Below the pieces are notes generated by a model, which searched no databases, was not told where the DNA came from, and saw only the letters and a program-made list of their open reading frames with translations. This document shows, piece after piece, positions 17,398 through 26,677 of a stretch of 64,000 nt of DNA. The position numbers and the translations under genes are program-made. Origin of the DNA: an uncultured Flavobacteriaceae bacterium (GTDB lineage Bacteria; Bacteroidota; Bacteroidia; Flavobacteriales; Flavobacteriaceae). The stretch's first letter is position 1; each line of letters opens with the position of its first letter. The stretch is taken from positions 1 to 64,000 of the forward strand of contig CANMSB010000026.1 in the NCBI GenBank assembly GCA_947500445.1, read 5' to 3'.

Positions 17398-18393
17398 ATG
17401 AAAATAGATTTCAAGCACCGGCAATCGGCGCATTGTGAAAATGGGGTCATCTCCAATCTTATGGAATACCACGGGTTTCAAGTTAGCGAACCCATGGTGT
17501 TCGGTATCGGATCAGGGCTTCTTTTTTGTTATATTCCCTTTGTAAAGATCAATTATGCCCCTTTGATCACCTACCGTGCCATGGCCGGTTTTATCTTTAA
17601 ACGCTTTGCCAAAAGGGTGGGCATTACCATCAAAAGGGAAAAGTTCAAAGATCCCAAAAGGGCAAAGGACCGATTGGACCAAAACCTGGCCAAGGACAAT
17701 CCGGTAGGGTTACAAGTGGGGGTTTACAATCTCACCTACTTTCCCGACGAATACCGTTTTCATTTCAATGCCCACAATTTAGTGGTCTATGGCAAGGACG
17801 ACGACACCTATCTGATCAGCGATCCCGTAATGCAGCACACCACTACCTTGACCGCGGAAGAATTGGAAAAAGTACGTTATGCAAAAGGCCCTTTTGCACC
17901 CAAAGGCCATATGTATTACCCCGTGGCCTTTCCCAAAACCTTGGAACTGGAAAAAGCGATAAAAAAGGGGATCCGACATACTTGTCGAGAAATGCTTGCC
18001 CCGGTACCCATTGTCGGGGCAAAAGGAGTAAAGACCGTTGCGAAAATGATCCGCAAATGGCCCAAGAAGCATGGAAGCAAAAAAACCAACCACTATCTGG
18101 GGCAAATCGTTCGCATGCAAGAAGAGATCGGTACCGGGGGAGGCGGTTTTCGCTATATCTATGCCGCTTTTTTACAAGAGGCCAGTACCGTGCTCAACAA
18201 CCCGAGCTTGGCGGAACTATCGCAACAGATGACCGAAATCGGAGATCAATGGCGCGATTTTGCCCTTGACGCCTCTCGTTTGTACAAAAACCGAAGTGTC
18301 GAAAGCGATGGCTATACCAAGGTAGCGGACCAACTAGAGGCCATCGGCGATCGCGAGGCCGCATTTTTTGCCCAATTGAAAAAAGCGATCTAA
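17398..18393 (+). CDS. BtrH N-terminal domain / DUF4872 protein
   Basis: A 331-aa protein whose N-terminus QSAHCENGVISNLMEYHGF matches the BtrH N-terminal (papain-like) fold with Cys14 as likely nucleophile. FHFNAHNLVVYGKDDDTYLISDP (about residues 120-142) supplies the His and Asp/Asn side of the catalytic set, and the rest fits the C-terminal DUF4872. BtrH moves an acyl group from a carrier protein to an amine in butirosin synthesis. Here an acyl transfer from polyene-ACP to an acceptor, perhaps ester formation with the dialkylresorcinol, is a reasonable inference. It precedes the ABC transporter genes. Confidence 0.8.
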   Translation: MKIDFKHRQSAHCENGVISNLMEYHGFQVSEPMVFGIGSGLLFCYIPFVKINYAPLITYRAMAGFIFKRFAKRVGITIKREKFKDPKRAKDRLDQNLAKDNPVGLQVGVYNLTYFPDEYRFHFNAHNLVVYGKDDDTYLISDPVMQHTTTLTAEELEKVRYAKGPFAPKGHMYYPVAFPKTLELEKAIKKGIRHTCREMLAPVPIVGAKGVKTVAKMIRKWPKKHGSKKTNHYLGQIVRMQEEIGTGGGGFRYIYAAFLQEASTVLNNPSLAELSQQMTEIGDQWRDFALDASRLYKNRSVESDGYTKVADQLEAIGDREAAFFAQLKKAI

Positions 18394-18407
18394 CCACAGG
18401 CGGTGAA

Positions 18408-19160
18408 ATGGAAGGAATGATCCAAATATCCGAACTTTCCAAAAAATATAAGGGCGCTACCGACTATTCGGTGCGCCAATTATCGCTGACCATCGGCGAA
18501 GGGGAAATATTTGGATTGTTGGGACCCAACGGTGCCGGAAAAACCACCTTGATCTCCATGCTCTGTTCCCTGTTAAAACCGACATCCGGCAGTTTTCGCA
18601 TCGCCGGGCTGGACTATACGGCACAAAAAAGGCAATTGCAACGGCTCATCGGGATCGTACCACAGGAATACGCCCTATACCCCACCCTAACCGCAATGGA
18701 GAACCTTCGGTATTTTGGAAGCATGTACGGCCTCAAGGGAAACCCGTTGCAAACCAACATCGAACAACAGTTGGCAGGTATGGGCCTCACCGATTTTGCG
18801 CATAAAAAGACCAAAACCTTTTCAGGGGGCATGAAAAGGCGCCTCAACCTTATTGCGGGAATCCTGCATCGGCCTAAAGTCCTTTTTTTGGACGAACCTA
18901 CCGTGGGAGTCGACGTACAGTCCAGATCGGTGATCCTGGAACAGTTAAAACAACTGCAACAAGAGGGAACCACTATCGTATACACCTCGCACCACCTCAA
19001 CGAAGCGGAGGAGTTTTGTACAGAAGTGGCCATAATCGATAGGGGTACCATTATTTGCAAAGGCGTTCCAAAAACACTGGTTTCCAAAGAAGCGAACGCC
19101 CGCCATTTGGAGGATGTTTTTTTAATAAAAACGGGCAAGGCCCTTAGGGACCATGCATAA
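18408..19160 (+). CDS. ABC transporter ATP-binding protein
   Basis: A 250-aa ABC-2 type ATPase with Walker A GPNGAGKT (about 39-46), Q-loop IVPQEYALYPTLT, signature FSGGMKRRLNL, Walker B VLFLDEP and the H-loop TSHHLNEAEE. It powers the permease encoded next, whose start lies inside its last codons (8-bp overlap). In this context the pair probably exports or flips a pigment intermediate across the inner membrane. Confidence 0.9.
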   Translation: MEGMIQISELSKKYKGATDYSVRQLSLTIGEGEIFGLLGPNGAGKTTLISMLCSLLKPTSGSFRIAGLDYTAQKRQLQRLIGIVPQEYALYPTLTAMENLRYFGSMYGLKGNPLQTNIEQQLAGMGLTDFAHKKTKTFSGGMKRRLNLIAGILHRPKVLFLDEPTVGVDVQSRSVILEQLKQLQQEGTTIVYTSHHLNEAEEFCTEVAIIDRGTIICKGVPKTLVSKEANARHLEDVFLIKTGKALRDHA

Positions 19161-20421
19161 ACTTTTAGCGGCCACATACAAGGAATTGCTTTTACTGACG
19201 CGGGATTTGGGCGGCCTGTCCGTACTGTTTTTGATGCCGTTATTACTGGTCGTTACCGTAACCCTCATACAGGACAGTACGTTCAAGACCTTGGAACCGG
19301 TTAAAATACCCCTATTGGTGGTGGACAACGATCAGGGTACCGTTTCCCAAAACATACAACACAACCTCAATAGCGCCGCAATGTTCGAAGTAGTGCCCTC
19401 ACCGAACGAGAAAGCCGCTCAAAAGTTGGTACAACAGGGAACGTTTCAGTTGGCCATCGTTATTCCGGAAAACCTTTCCGAAAGTTTGTCCCAAAGGGTA
19501 AACGGGAACGTAGACCGTATCCTTTCTCGCTTTGCGGACGGGGAAAGCGCCGATACTTTGCAAAAAAATGTGTTGCCCCCCAAGGAAATTCGCTTGTATT
19601 TTGATCCCGCTACCCAACAGGCCTTTAAAACATCGGTCCGTACCAATATCGATCAAATGGTGGCCAAGCTGGAAAGTGAGGCCGTATACCAAGCCTTTCA
19701 GGAACAGCTTACCGAAAACCCGTCTGACGCGCTTTTCGATACCGACCATTTTATCACCTTCACCGAGGCATCCCCGGACGGCGCGCAACAAATGGCGGTT
19801 CCCAATGCTACCCAGCACAACATCCCCGCTTGGACGCTTTTTGCTATTTTCTTTATCATTTTACCCCTGGGCACCAATATGGTGAACGAAAAAAATCAGG
19901 GCACCTTCGTACGGCTTCGAACACAACCAGTTCCCTATTCGCTCGTATTAGCGGGAAAGGCCCTTGTTTTTATTGCCGTGGCCATGGTGCAATTTGCCCT
20001 GATGCTTTTAGTGGGCATGTATCTTTTTCCACTCCTAAACCTGTCCCCGCTCGAGATCGAGGGAAAATTGCCCTTGCTGTTCCTAGTTGCCTTTTTCGCC
20101 GGTTTGGCCGCAGTGGGGCTCGGTATTTTGGTAGGGACCATCGCCCGTACCCAAGAACAATCGGCCCCTTTTGCCGCTACCTTTGTAGTGATCCTTGCCG
20201 CTATCGGAGGGGTATGGGTGCCCGTATTCGCCATGCCGGGGTTTATGCAGACCCTCTCAAAGGTATCGCCAATGAATTGGGGACTCAATGCCTTTTATGA
20301 TGTATTTTTGCGGAACGTGGGAATAGCACAACTACTTCCTGAGATTGGCGCATTGAGCCTCTTTTTTATCATAACTACCCTAATTGCCTTACTTTATAAT
20401 GCCAAAAAAAATGCCATCTAA
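19153..20421 (+). CDS. ABC-2 type transporter permease
   Basis: A 422-aa membrane protein with one N-terminal helix (about 17-38), a large periplasmic domain (residues 40-220) and five to six C-terminal helices from about 225 (WTLFAIFFIILPLGTNMVNEK, then GKALVFIAVAMVQFALMLLVGMY and later segments). FVRLRTQPVP and AGLAAVGLGILVGTIARTQEQ are typical of the YhhJ/ABC2 permease family. Partner of the preceding ATPase. Its 3' end overlaps the thioesterase start. Confidence 0.9.
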   Translation: MHKLLAATYKELLLLTRDLGGLSVLFLMPLLLVVTVTLIQDSTFKTLEPVKIPLLVVDNDQGTVSQNIQHNLNSAAMFEVVPSPNEKAAQKLVQQGTFQLAIVIPENLSESLSQRVNGNVDRILSRFADGESADTLQKNVLPPKEIRLYFDPATQQAFKTSVRTNIDQMVAKLESEAVYQAFQEQLTENPSDALFDTDHFITFTEASPDGAQQMAVPNATQHNIPAWTLFAIFFIILPLGTNMVNEKNQGTFVRLRTQPVPYSLVLAGKALVFIAVAMVQFALMLLVGMYLFPLLNLSPLEIEGKLPLLFLVAFFAGLAAVGLGILVGTIARTQEQSAPFAATFVVILAAIGGVWVPVFAMPGFMQTLSKVSPMNWGLNAFYDVFLRNVGIAQLLPEIGALSLFFIITTLIALLYNAKKNAI

Positions 20422-20845
20422 CACCGCCAAAGAAATCAGCCACACCAGTGAGGTACGGGTACGCTTTGCAGAAACAGATCCTTTGGGAATCGTATGGCAC
20501 GGCAATTACATTCAGTATTTTGAGGACGGTAGGGAATCCTTTGGGCGGCATCACGGCATTTCCTATCTCGACCAAAAAGCACACAACTTCGCTACGCCCA
20601 TCGTATCCTCACAATGCGAACACAAACTTCCGCTGACCTACGGGGATGTGGCCACGATCAAAACGACCTATGTAGATTCCGCAGCGGCCAAAATGATTTT
20701 CAAATACGAAATTTATAACCCAAAGGGACAGGTGGTCTGCACAGGAAAAACGGTACAGGTGTTTGTTGCGCTCGGCGGGGAGCTTTCGCTCATAGCCCCT
20801 GATTTTTTTAAGGATTGGAAACTAAAAATGGGGCTAACAGTATGA
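20399..20845 (+). CDS. Acyl-CoA/acyl-ACP thioesterase (4HBT hotdog)
   Basis: A 148-aa 4-hydroxybenzoyl-CoA thioesterase-type protein: VRFAETDPLGIVWHGNYIQYFEDGRESF contains the catalytic Asp and the H-G-N-Y motif. Likely hydrolyses an acyl thioester, as the thioesterase of aryl polyene clusters does. I chose ATG 20399, inside the permease end; ATG 20411 is also possible and 20384 is only the open frame. Its stop overlaps the next ATG by 4 bp. Confidence 0.85.
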   Translation: MPKKMPSNTAKEISHTSEVRVRFAETDPLGIVWHGNYIQYFEDGRESFGRHHGISYLDQKAHNFATPIVSSQCEHKLPLTYGDVATIKTTYVDSAAAKMIFKYEIYNPKGQVVCTGKTVQVFVALGGELSLIAPDFFKDWKLKMGLTV

Positions 20846-21990
20846 GCGCGATATACCTTTCGCACAACAACATCGTTTCCGGTTATGGTTTGGATTCCGC
20901 CGTGGCCGTGGAAAACATCCGCGCCGAAAAAACGGCGCTAAAGGTCGTTTCGGACAACAACATTTTGCCCGTACCCATTTGTACCTCCCGACCGGATACC
21001 GGTATATTGAACGATGCTTTTGAAGGATTGCGTACGAAAGCGGCCCATACGCGACTGGAGCAGTTATTGCTGCTTTCCATTTCTAAAACGTTGCACGCCG
21101 CACAGCTACCCATAACCAAAAAAGTAGGACTGATCATTTCTACGACCAAGGGCAATATCGACGTCTTGGAACCCCAAAACCCCTTTTCGGAAAAACGGGC
21201 ATATCTTGGCGCATTAGGGTACAAAATCAAAACTTTTTTTGGTTTCCAGAACGACGCAATCGTACTTTCCAACGCCTGCGTTTCCGGAGTATTGGCCATA
21301 GCGGTCGCCAAACGATTGATCTTGCAGGGCACCTATGACCATGTGGTGGTGGCCGGTGGAGATCTGGTAACCAAATTTATCCTTTCCGGTTTTCACGCCT
21401 TTCAGGCACTGAGCAATGCCCCGTGCCGGCCCTATGACAAGTACCGTACCGGTATCAATATTGGGGAGGTGGGTGCCAGTGTACTGGTCACCAAGGACAC
21501 CGCGCTACTAACGGAGGAAGCGGTAACCGTTTTGGGCGAGGCTTCTTGCAACGACGCCAACCATATTTCGGGACCTTCACGGACCGGGGAAGGACTGTAT
21601 AGGAGTATTCGTTCGGCATTGGACCAAAGCGGTCTACGACCCGAGGAAATCGATAGCATTTCGGCCCATGGTACCGCTACCCCTTTCAATGACGAAATGG
21701 AGGCGATCGCCTTTAACCGAGCGGCCTTGGGCGAGACCCCTTTAAACAGCTTAAAAGGCTATTTTGGGCATACGCTTGGTGCTTCGGGCCTATTGGAAAC
21801 CATAGTAGGCATGCATGCCCTCGCACAAAATACCCTGTTCGCTTCCAAGGGGTTTCAGGAACTTGGAGTAAGCCAACCACTGCACATTATAACAGAAACG
21901 GTCAAAAGACCGATGCGCACTTTTTTAAAGACTGCCTCAGGTTTTGGTGGGTGCAATACGGCAGCCGTTTTTCAAAAAGCAGATCAATGA
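20842..21990 (+). CDS. Beta-ketoacyl synthase
   Basis: A 382-aa ketosynthase with Cys146 (LSNACVSGVLAIAVAKRL), His in SAHGTATPFNDEMEA and His in KGYFGHTLGASGLLE, so all catalytic residues are present. The C-terminal TASGFGGCNTAAVF is the usual KS ending. It resembles the second, initiation or acceptor-type ketosynthase of aryl polyene clusters (ApeR position). Start is ATG 20842 in an ATGA overlap; the frame is open to 20815 but inside the thioesterase gene. It overlaps the following gene by 4 bp. Confidence 0.88.
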   Translation: MSAIYLSHNNIVSGYGLDSAVAVENIRAEKTALKVVSDNNILPVPICTSRPDTGILNDAFEGLRTKAAHTRLEQLLLLSISKTLHAAQLPITKKVGLIISTTKGNIDVLEPQNPFSEKRAYLGALGYKIKTFFGFQNDAIVLSNACVSGVLAIAVAKRLILQGTYDHVVVAGGDLVTKFILSGFHAFQALSNAPCRPYDKYRTGINIGEVGASVLVTKDTALLTEEAVTVLGEASCNDANHISGPSRTGEGLYRSIRSALDQSGLRPEEIDSISAHGTATPFNDEMEAIAFNRAALGETPLNSLKGYFGHTLGASGLLETIVGMHALAQNTLFASKGFQELGVSQPLHIITETVKRPMRTFLKTASGFGGCNTAAVFQKADQ

Positions 21991-22595
21991 TGCACGCTTC
22001 CCATCACATACAAAGCTATTGTCATGTACGCAACGGAAGTGTACTGCTGAACGGCAAAACGATTTTCGAAAGCGCTGCCTCCGATTGGAAGACCTTTTCA
22101 AAAACGGCCTATCGGCAACTGGATATGGACCATTCCAAGTTCTTTAAAATGGATACGCTGAGCAAATTGGCCATGATTGCCTCGGAACCCCTTTTAAGAT
22201 CCGAACCCGAAAAGAACATCGCTTTGGTACTATCCAACAGGGCTTCCAGTTTGGATACGGACCGAAAACATCAAAAAAGCATCGAAGATCCAGAACTGTT
22301 TTATCCCAGTCCCGCGGTTTTTGTGTATACCCTTCCCAATATCTGCTTGGGCGAGATCAGTATCAAACACCGTTTGTTTTCGGAAAATAGCTTTTTTGTC
22401 TTTGACACCTTTAACGCCGATATACTGTACGACTATGCGACCGGTCTCCTGAACGGCAACAGTGCCGAAAAAGTACTTTGTGGCTGGGTGGACAACGACA
22501 ACGAAAAGTACGGGGCCTTTTTGTACGTTGTGGCAAAGAATGGTATTTTTACCCATTCGAAAAAGAGAATAAACCAGCTATACCGGACTCCATGA
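21987..22595 (+). CDS. Truncated ketosynthase-like protein without catalytic Cys
   Basis: A 202-aa protein resembling only the N-terminal half of a ketosynthase: SKFFKMDTLSKLAMIASEPLL, then NIALVLSNRASSLDTDRKHQ, and PAVFVYTLPNICLGEISIKHR where full enzymes run towards the active-site Cys; here the motif is replaced by SENSFFVFDTFN. No His motifs follow. Such half-KS proteins occur in flexirubin clusters. A structural or chaperone-like role for a KS or ACP is an inference. It is embedded by 4-bp overlaps between a KS and the second ACP. Confidence 0.7.
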   Translation: MMHASHHIQSYCHVRNGSVLLNGKTIFESAASDWKTFSKTAYRQLDMDHSKFFKMDTLSKLAMIASEPLLRSEPEKNIALVLSNRASSLDTDRKHQKSIEDPELFYPSPAVFVYTLPNICLGEISIKHRLFSENSFFVFDTFNADILYDYATGLLNGNSAEKVLCGWVDNDNEKYGAFLYVVAKNGIFTHSKKRINQLYRTP

Positions 22596-22849
22596 GCGAT
22601 TTGAAATTAGAACTAAAAGAAAAAATCATCGAGCAACTGAACTTGGAAGATGTCGCCATCGATGAAATAGGGGATACCGATCCGCTTTTCGGTGACGGTC
22701 TGGGCCTAGATTCTATCGATGCATTGGAACTTATCGTAATGTTGGACAAGGACTATGGCATTAAGTTGGCCGACCCCAAACAAGGCAGGGAAATCTTTGA
22801 ATCGGTAGCGACCATGGCCGCCTATATCGAAGCCCATAAAAAAGCTTAG
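22592..22849 (+). CDS. Acyl carrier protein (second)
   Basis: An 85-aa ACP with phosphopantetheine Ser41 in LGLDSIDALELIVML. N-terminal helix DLKLELKEKIIEQLNLED, C-terminal IFESVATMAAYIEAHKK. Start ATG 22592 in an ATGA overlap with the preceding gene; the frame is open upstream to 22478 only inside that gene. Probably the carrier of the growing aryl polyene, because a KS/CLF pair follows at 22989 and 24185. Confidence 0.92.
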   Translation: MSDLKLELKEKIIEQLNLEDVAIDEIGDTDPLFGDGLGLDSIDALELIVMLDKDYGIKLADPKQGREIFESVATMAAYIEAHKKA

Positions 22850-22988
22850 GTACCATTTTCTTTCAGTAAACACCCCTTTTTTAAGGTCAAGAATCCGCTA
22901 ATGTCGGTAATCAAAACTTCCATTTAAACCCGGTTAAACTTGGGATATTCGTATTTTAGCAGGCGGTAACCGTTTAGCGGAAAACAGC

Positions 22989-24191
22989 ATGGGCAAAGGA
23001 GTAACAATTACGGGTATGGGCATACTATCGGCCATAGGCAACAATGTTGCCGAAAACTACCGTTCCCTTTCGACCGCCAGCCCGGGCATCTCCCGAATTA
23101 CCAAAATCGATACCATCCACAAAAACGATATTATGGTAGGCGAGATCCCTGCCACCAATTCCGAATTGGAAAAGCAGCTGGGCCTTCCCGAAAATTCGTG
23201 GTCCCGCAGTGCATTGATCGGTGCCATTGCCGCAAAAGAAGCGGTGGCCCATGCCAATATTGCGGACCTGCACGAATACCGGACAGGGTTGATTTCCGGC
23301 ACTACCGTGGGGGGCATGGACAAATCGGAACAACATTTTTACGATTACTTTGATAACGATAACGAATGGCACCATATCAACGGCCTGCATGCTGGGGACT
23401 CCACTAAAAAAATTGCCCAAAGCTTAGGTCTGGAAGCGAGTTTTGCCACCACGATCAGTACCGCTTGCTCCTCCGCCGCAAACGCAATACTATTGGGTGC
23501 ACGCATGATAAAATCGGGCCGATTGGACCGGGTAATCGTGGGCGGAACGGATTCCCTTTCCAAGTTTACCATAAACGGTTTCAAAACCTTGATGATCTTA
23601 TCGGACACCTACAACACCCCTTTTGATGACCAACGTAAAGGGCTCAACCTCGGTGAGGCGGCAGCCTATTTGGTATTGGAGTCGGATAAGGTGGTAAAAA
23701 AAACACAGAAAGCGGTGTTAGGCTATGTAAAAGGCTATGGAAACGCCAATGACGCCTTTCACCAAACCGCCTCCTCCGAAAACGGTGATGGAGCGGTTTT
23801 GGCAATGGAAAAAGCGCTACAGGTTGCCGGAATCGCAGCTACCGAGATCGATTATGTGAACGCCCACGGTACCGCAACGCCCAACAACGACCTTTCCGAA
23901 GGCCGGGCCATGTTACGGGTATTTGAAAACAAGGTGCCCGATTTCAGTTCCACCAAAGCTTTTACAGGTCATACCTTGGCCACGGCGGGAGCGGTAGAGG
24001 CCGTGTATAGCATACTGGCGCTCCAAAACAATACCGTTTTCCCCAACCTCAACTTTAAAACGCCCATGTCGGAATTTCAACTACGACCACAAACCACCCT
24101 AAAAACAAAGGAACTGCATACGGTATTGTCCAACTCTTTTGGTTTTGGCGGCAATTGTACCACCCTATTATTTTCAAAAGAGGCATGGTGA
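22989..24191 (+). CDS. Beta-ketoacyl synthase (KS-alpha of a KS/CLF pair)
   Basis: A 400-aa ketosynthase with Cys160 (TISTACSSAANAI), His in VNAHGTATPNNDLSEG and His in KAFTGHTLATAGAVE, ending LSNSFGFGGNCTTLLF. The following gene, overlapping by 7 bp, is a ketosynthase-like protein without catalytic residues, so the two form an elongating heterodimer as in type II PKS and aryl polyene systems (ApeO/ApeC equivalents). The 139-bp gap before it is the longest in this part of the operon and may hold an internal promoter. Confidence 0.9.
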   Translation: MGKGVTITGMGILSAIGNNVAENYRSLSTASPGISRITKIDTIHKNDIMVGEIPATNSELEKQLGLPENSWSRSALIGAIAAKEAVAHANIADLHEYRTGLISGTTVGGMDKSEQHFYDYFDNDNEWHHINGLHAGDSTKKIAQSLGLEASFATTISTACSSAANAILLGARMIKSGRLDRVIVGGTDSLSKFTINGFKTLMILSDTYNTPFDDQRKGLNLGEAAAYLVLESDKVVKKTQKAVLGYVKGYGNANDAFHQTASSENGDGAVLAMEKALQVAGIAATEIDYVNAHGTATPNNDLSEGRAMLRVFENKVPDFSSTKAFTGHTLATAGAVEAVYSILALQNNTVFPNLNFKTPMSEFQLRPQTTLKTKELHTVLSNSFGFGGNCTTLLFSKEAW

Positions 24192-25252
24192 AACCGGTAT
24201 ACATAACGGGTATCGGTTCGGTTTCCGCACAAAAAACCTATGATAACGAAACTTTTTTGGAGGAGGTTCGGGCCTACTCCGACACTACGATAACGGTACT
24301 GGACCCCGACTATAAGGCTTACATCCCTAGGGCTGCCGCTCGGCGAATGGCCAAAGGCATAAAAATGAGTACGGTAAGCTCAAAAACGGCATTGGACGAT
24401 GCCGGATTGACCAAGGTAGATGCCATCATCGTCGGTACCGGATTGGGCTGCATCGGGGATTCCGAAAAGTTTGTGAGCGCCATTATCGATAATAAGGAAC
24501 AGTTTTTAACCCCGACACGCTTTATCCAATCCTCGCACAATACGGTTTCCGGGCAGATCGCTATCGGCCTAGGCTGTAAAGGCTATAATTACACCTATGT
24601 GCATTCGGCGATCTCTTTTGAATCCGCTTTGATCGATGCACAAATGCAACTGGGCGCCGAAGAGGCTGACCATATTTTGGTCGGGGGCGTAGACGAGGTG
24701 GTCGCACACCATGTAAACACGCACCGCCTGATCGGGCACGTAAAGCAAAACCCAGTTGCTTCGGATGCGCTGTTACGGTCGAACACTCCGGGTTGTGTTA
24801 TGGGCGAGGGAGCCCATTTTTTTACCCTTGGCCATAAAAAAACATCTTCGGCTTATGCCGAATTGGTGGGCGTGCGTACCTACAACACCTTAGCGGAAGA
24901 AAAACTGGAGGAAACGGTGCTTGCCTTTTTGGAGGAACATGGCGAAACCCCGGAAAGTATCGACCTGGTGGTATTGGGGAACAATGGGGATGTTGCCTAT
25001 GACCATTACTATGCGGTGCTGACCAAGGGAATTTTCAACGAACATCCGCAGGCGTATTACAAACATCTTTCCGGTGAGTTCGATACCGCTAGCGCCTTTG
25101 GGTTTTGGTTGGCCGCTAAAATGTTAAGAACGGGAACGGTTCCTACTGTCGTTCAATTGAACCGAGCTCCAGTAAAAAAACCCAAAACCATATTGCTTTA
25201 TAACCAATACAGGGGAGAAAACCACAGTTTGGTGGTGCTACGACAATGCTAA
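24185..25252 (+). CDS. Chain-length-factor-like ketosynthase (inactive KS-beta)
   Basis: A 355-aa KS-fold protein. The active-site position reads YVHSAISFESALIDAQ, with no Cys. The region that should hold the first His (NAHGTGT) is LVVLGNNGDVAYDHYYAV, also altered; HLSGEFDTASAFGFW occupies the second-His block. This is the pattern of a chain-length factor that pairs with the upstream KS to set polyene length. True start ATG 24185 inside the KS 3' end; the frame is open to 24155. Confidence 0.85.
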   Translation: MVKPVYITGIGSVSAQKTYDNETFLEEVRAYSDTTITVLDPDYKAYIPRAAARRMAKGIKMSTVSSKTALDDAGLTKVDAIIVGTGLGCIGDSEKFVSAIIDNKEQFLTPTRFIQSSHNTVSGQIAIGLGCKGYNYTYVHSAISFESALIDAQMQLGAEEADHILVGGVDEVVAHHVNTHRLIGHVKQNPVASDALLRSNTPGCVMGEGAHFFTLGHKKTSSAYAELVGVRTYNTLAEEKLEETVLAFLEEHGETPESIDLVVLGNNGDVAYDHYYAVLTKGIFNEHPQAYYKHLSGEFDTASAFGFWLAAKMLRTGTVPTVVQLNRAPVKKPKTILLYNQYRGENHSLVVLRQC

Positions 25253-26025
25253 AGCGCCGTTTCATAAATAAAGCAGGGGTTCTTTTTTTGGCCCTCACCG
25301 CTATTGCCGGCTTTTTTTTTCATACCTCGTGGTGGTGGTCGGGCGCAGTACTCTTCATATGGTTCTGGATCACCTTATTGGGTTCTTTTCTGATCCGATG
25401 GAACTATCATTTGAAAGCCATCCATTCCAATAAAAAAATTCCGGACAATTGGGTGTCCATTACTTTCGATGACGGCCCGAATGTGGACATTACCCCAAAA
25501 GTGCTACAGCTCTTGGATGCCTATAATGCGAAGGCTACTTTTTTTTGCATCGGCAAGCAGGCAAAGGCGCACCCGCAATTGCTAAAAGAGATCGTGGCCA
25601 AAGGCCATACCCTGGGCAACCATACCTATAGCCATGCCAGGTCGTTCGGGTTTCTTGGCACACAACAGGTGATGGACGAGCTTCGCAAGACCAACGACCT
25701 TATCGAAAAGATTACCGGATTAAAAATGCGCCTGTATCGGCCCTGTTTTGCTGTGACCAACCCACAGATCGAAAAGGCCGTCGCACAATTGGGACTGCAT
25801 GTGATCGGATGGAGCGTACGTTCGCTGGACACCACACCCCGACCGGCTTCCATGGTGTTGAAACGAATTACCTCCAAAACTTCAAAAGGCGACGTGATCT
25901 TGTTACATGATACCAGTGAGAAAAGCGTAGCGGTTTTGGAACAGTTATTGTTATTTTTACAGGAAAACAACCTACGATCGGTTCCGGTGGACCGCTTGTT
26001 ACAGAGCAACGCATATGCCAAATAA
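25246..26025 (+). CDS. Membrane-anchored polysaccharide deacetylase family protein
   Basis: A 259-aa protein with two N-terminal membrane segments (about 10-27 and 31-50) and a NodB-like domain: TFDDGP (73-78, catalytic Asp and metal Asp), HTYSH (126-130, metal His pair) and a late LLHDT. The usual RPPFG block is RPCFAVTNP, so two of its conserved residues differ. NodB enzymes remove acetyl groups from sugars. In a pigment cluster the target might be a sugar carrier or an ester on the product (inference). It overlaps both neighbours. Confidence 0.85.
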   Translation: MLKRRFINKAGVLFLALTAIAGFFFHTSWWWSGAVLFIWFWITLLGSFLIRWNYHLKAIHSNKKIPDNWVSITFDDGPNVDITPKVLQLLDAYNAKATFFCIGKQAKAHPQLLKEIVAKGHTLGNHTYSHARSFGFLGTQQVMDELRKTNDLIEKITGLKMRLYRPCFAVTNPQIEKAVAQLGLHVIGWSVRSLDTTPRPASMVLKRITSKTSKGDVILLHDTSEKSVAVLEQLLLFLQENNLRSVPVDRLLQSNAYAK

Positions 26026-26677
26026 CCTGATAAGCTTCTCCTTTGGTACGAAACGGAATTCCCTAATGCCACTGTTCGTCCTCTTGTTTTTTTCGGTTTC
26101 GTTAACGGCACAGACGGCTATGAGCGGTACTGAGGCCAAGGCCCTTCGTACGCTGGTAAAAACGCAGGCCAATGCGACCCGCACCATCAGCAGTAGCTTT
26201 ACCCAATACAAACATTTGGATTTTTTGACCAACGACATCGAATCCAAGGGAAAAATGGCCTTCAAGGCCCCCGATCTGGTAAAATGGCAATACACCGAAC
26301 CCTTTGCGTATTCGGTGCTTTTTAAAGATCAAAAATTACACATCGACGATGCTGGGCAAAAAAGCGACATGGACCTCAGCAGCAGTAAAGTATTCAAACA
26401 GTTGAACACGTTGATAACCGCCAGCATCCGAGGGGATATGTTCGATGAGAATGCCTTCGATATTTCCTATTTTAAACAAGAAAAAGGGAGCCTTGTGCAT
26501 TTTTTCCCAAAAGATGAACAGTTCGCGGACTTTATCAAGGCATTTCATATCACCTTCAATATGCAAGGGGAGGTCGATAAAGTAAAAATGATAGAACCTT
26601 CGGACGACTATACCCTTATCGTTTTTAGTGACCGAAAACAAAACCAATCCCTGCCCGATGCGGTTTTTGCTCAGTAG
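26015..26677 (+). CDS. LolA-like outer-membrane lipoprotein carrier
   Basis: A 220-aa periplasmic protein with a signal region ending LFFSVSLTAQ. LolA-family pattern: SSFTQYKHLDFLTNDIESKGKMAFKAPDLVKWQYTEPFAYSVLF, then KLHIDDAGQKSDMDLSS. Aryl polyene clusters encode a LolA-like protein that is thought to carry the lipid-linked pigment to the outer membrane. Start ATG 26015 overlaps the deacetylase end; ATG 26066 would give a shorter leader. It overlaps the next gene by 20 bp. Confidence 0.85.
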   Translation: MPNNLISFSFGTKRNSLMPLFVLLFFSVSLTAQTAMSGTEAKALRTLVKTQANATRTISSSFTQYKHLDFLTNDIESKGKMAFKAPDLVKWQYTEPFAYSVLFKDQKLHIDDAGQKSDMDLSSSKVFKQLNTLITASIRGDMFDENAFDISYFKQEKGSLVHFFPKDEQFADFIKAFHITFNMQGEVDKVKMIEPSDDYTLIVFSDRKQNQSLPDAVFAQ

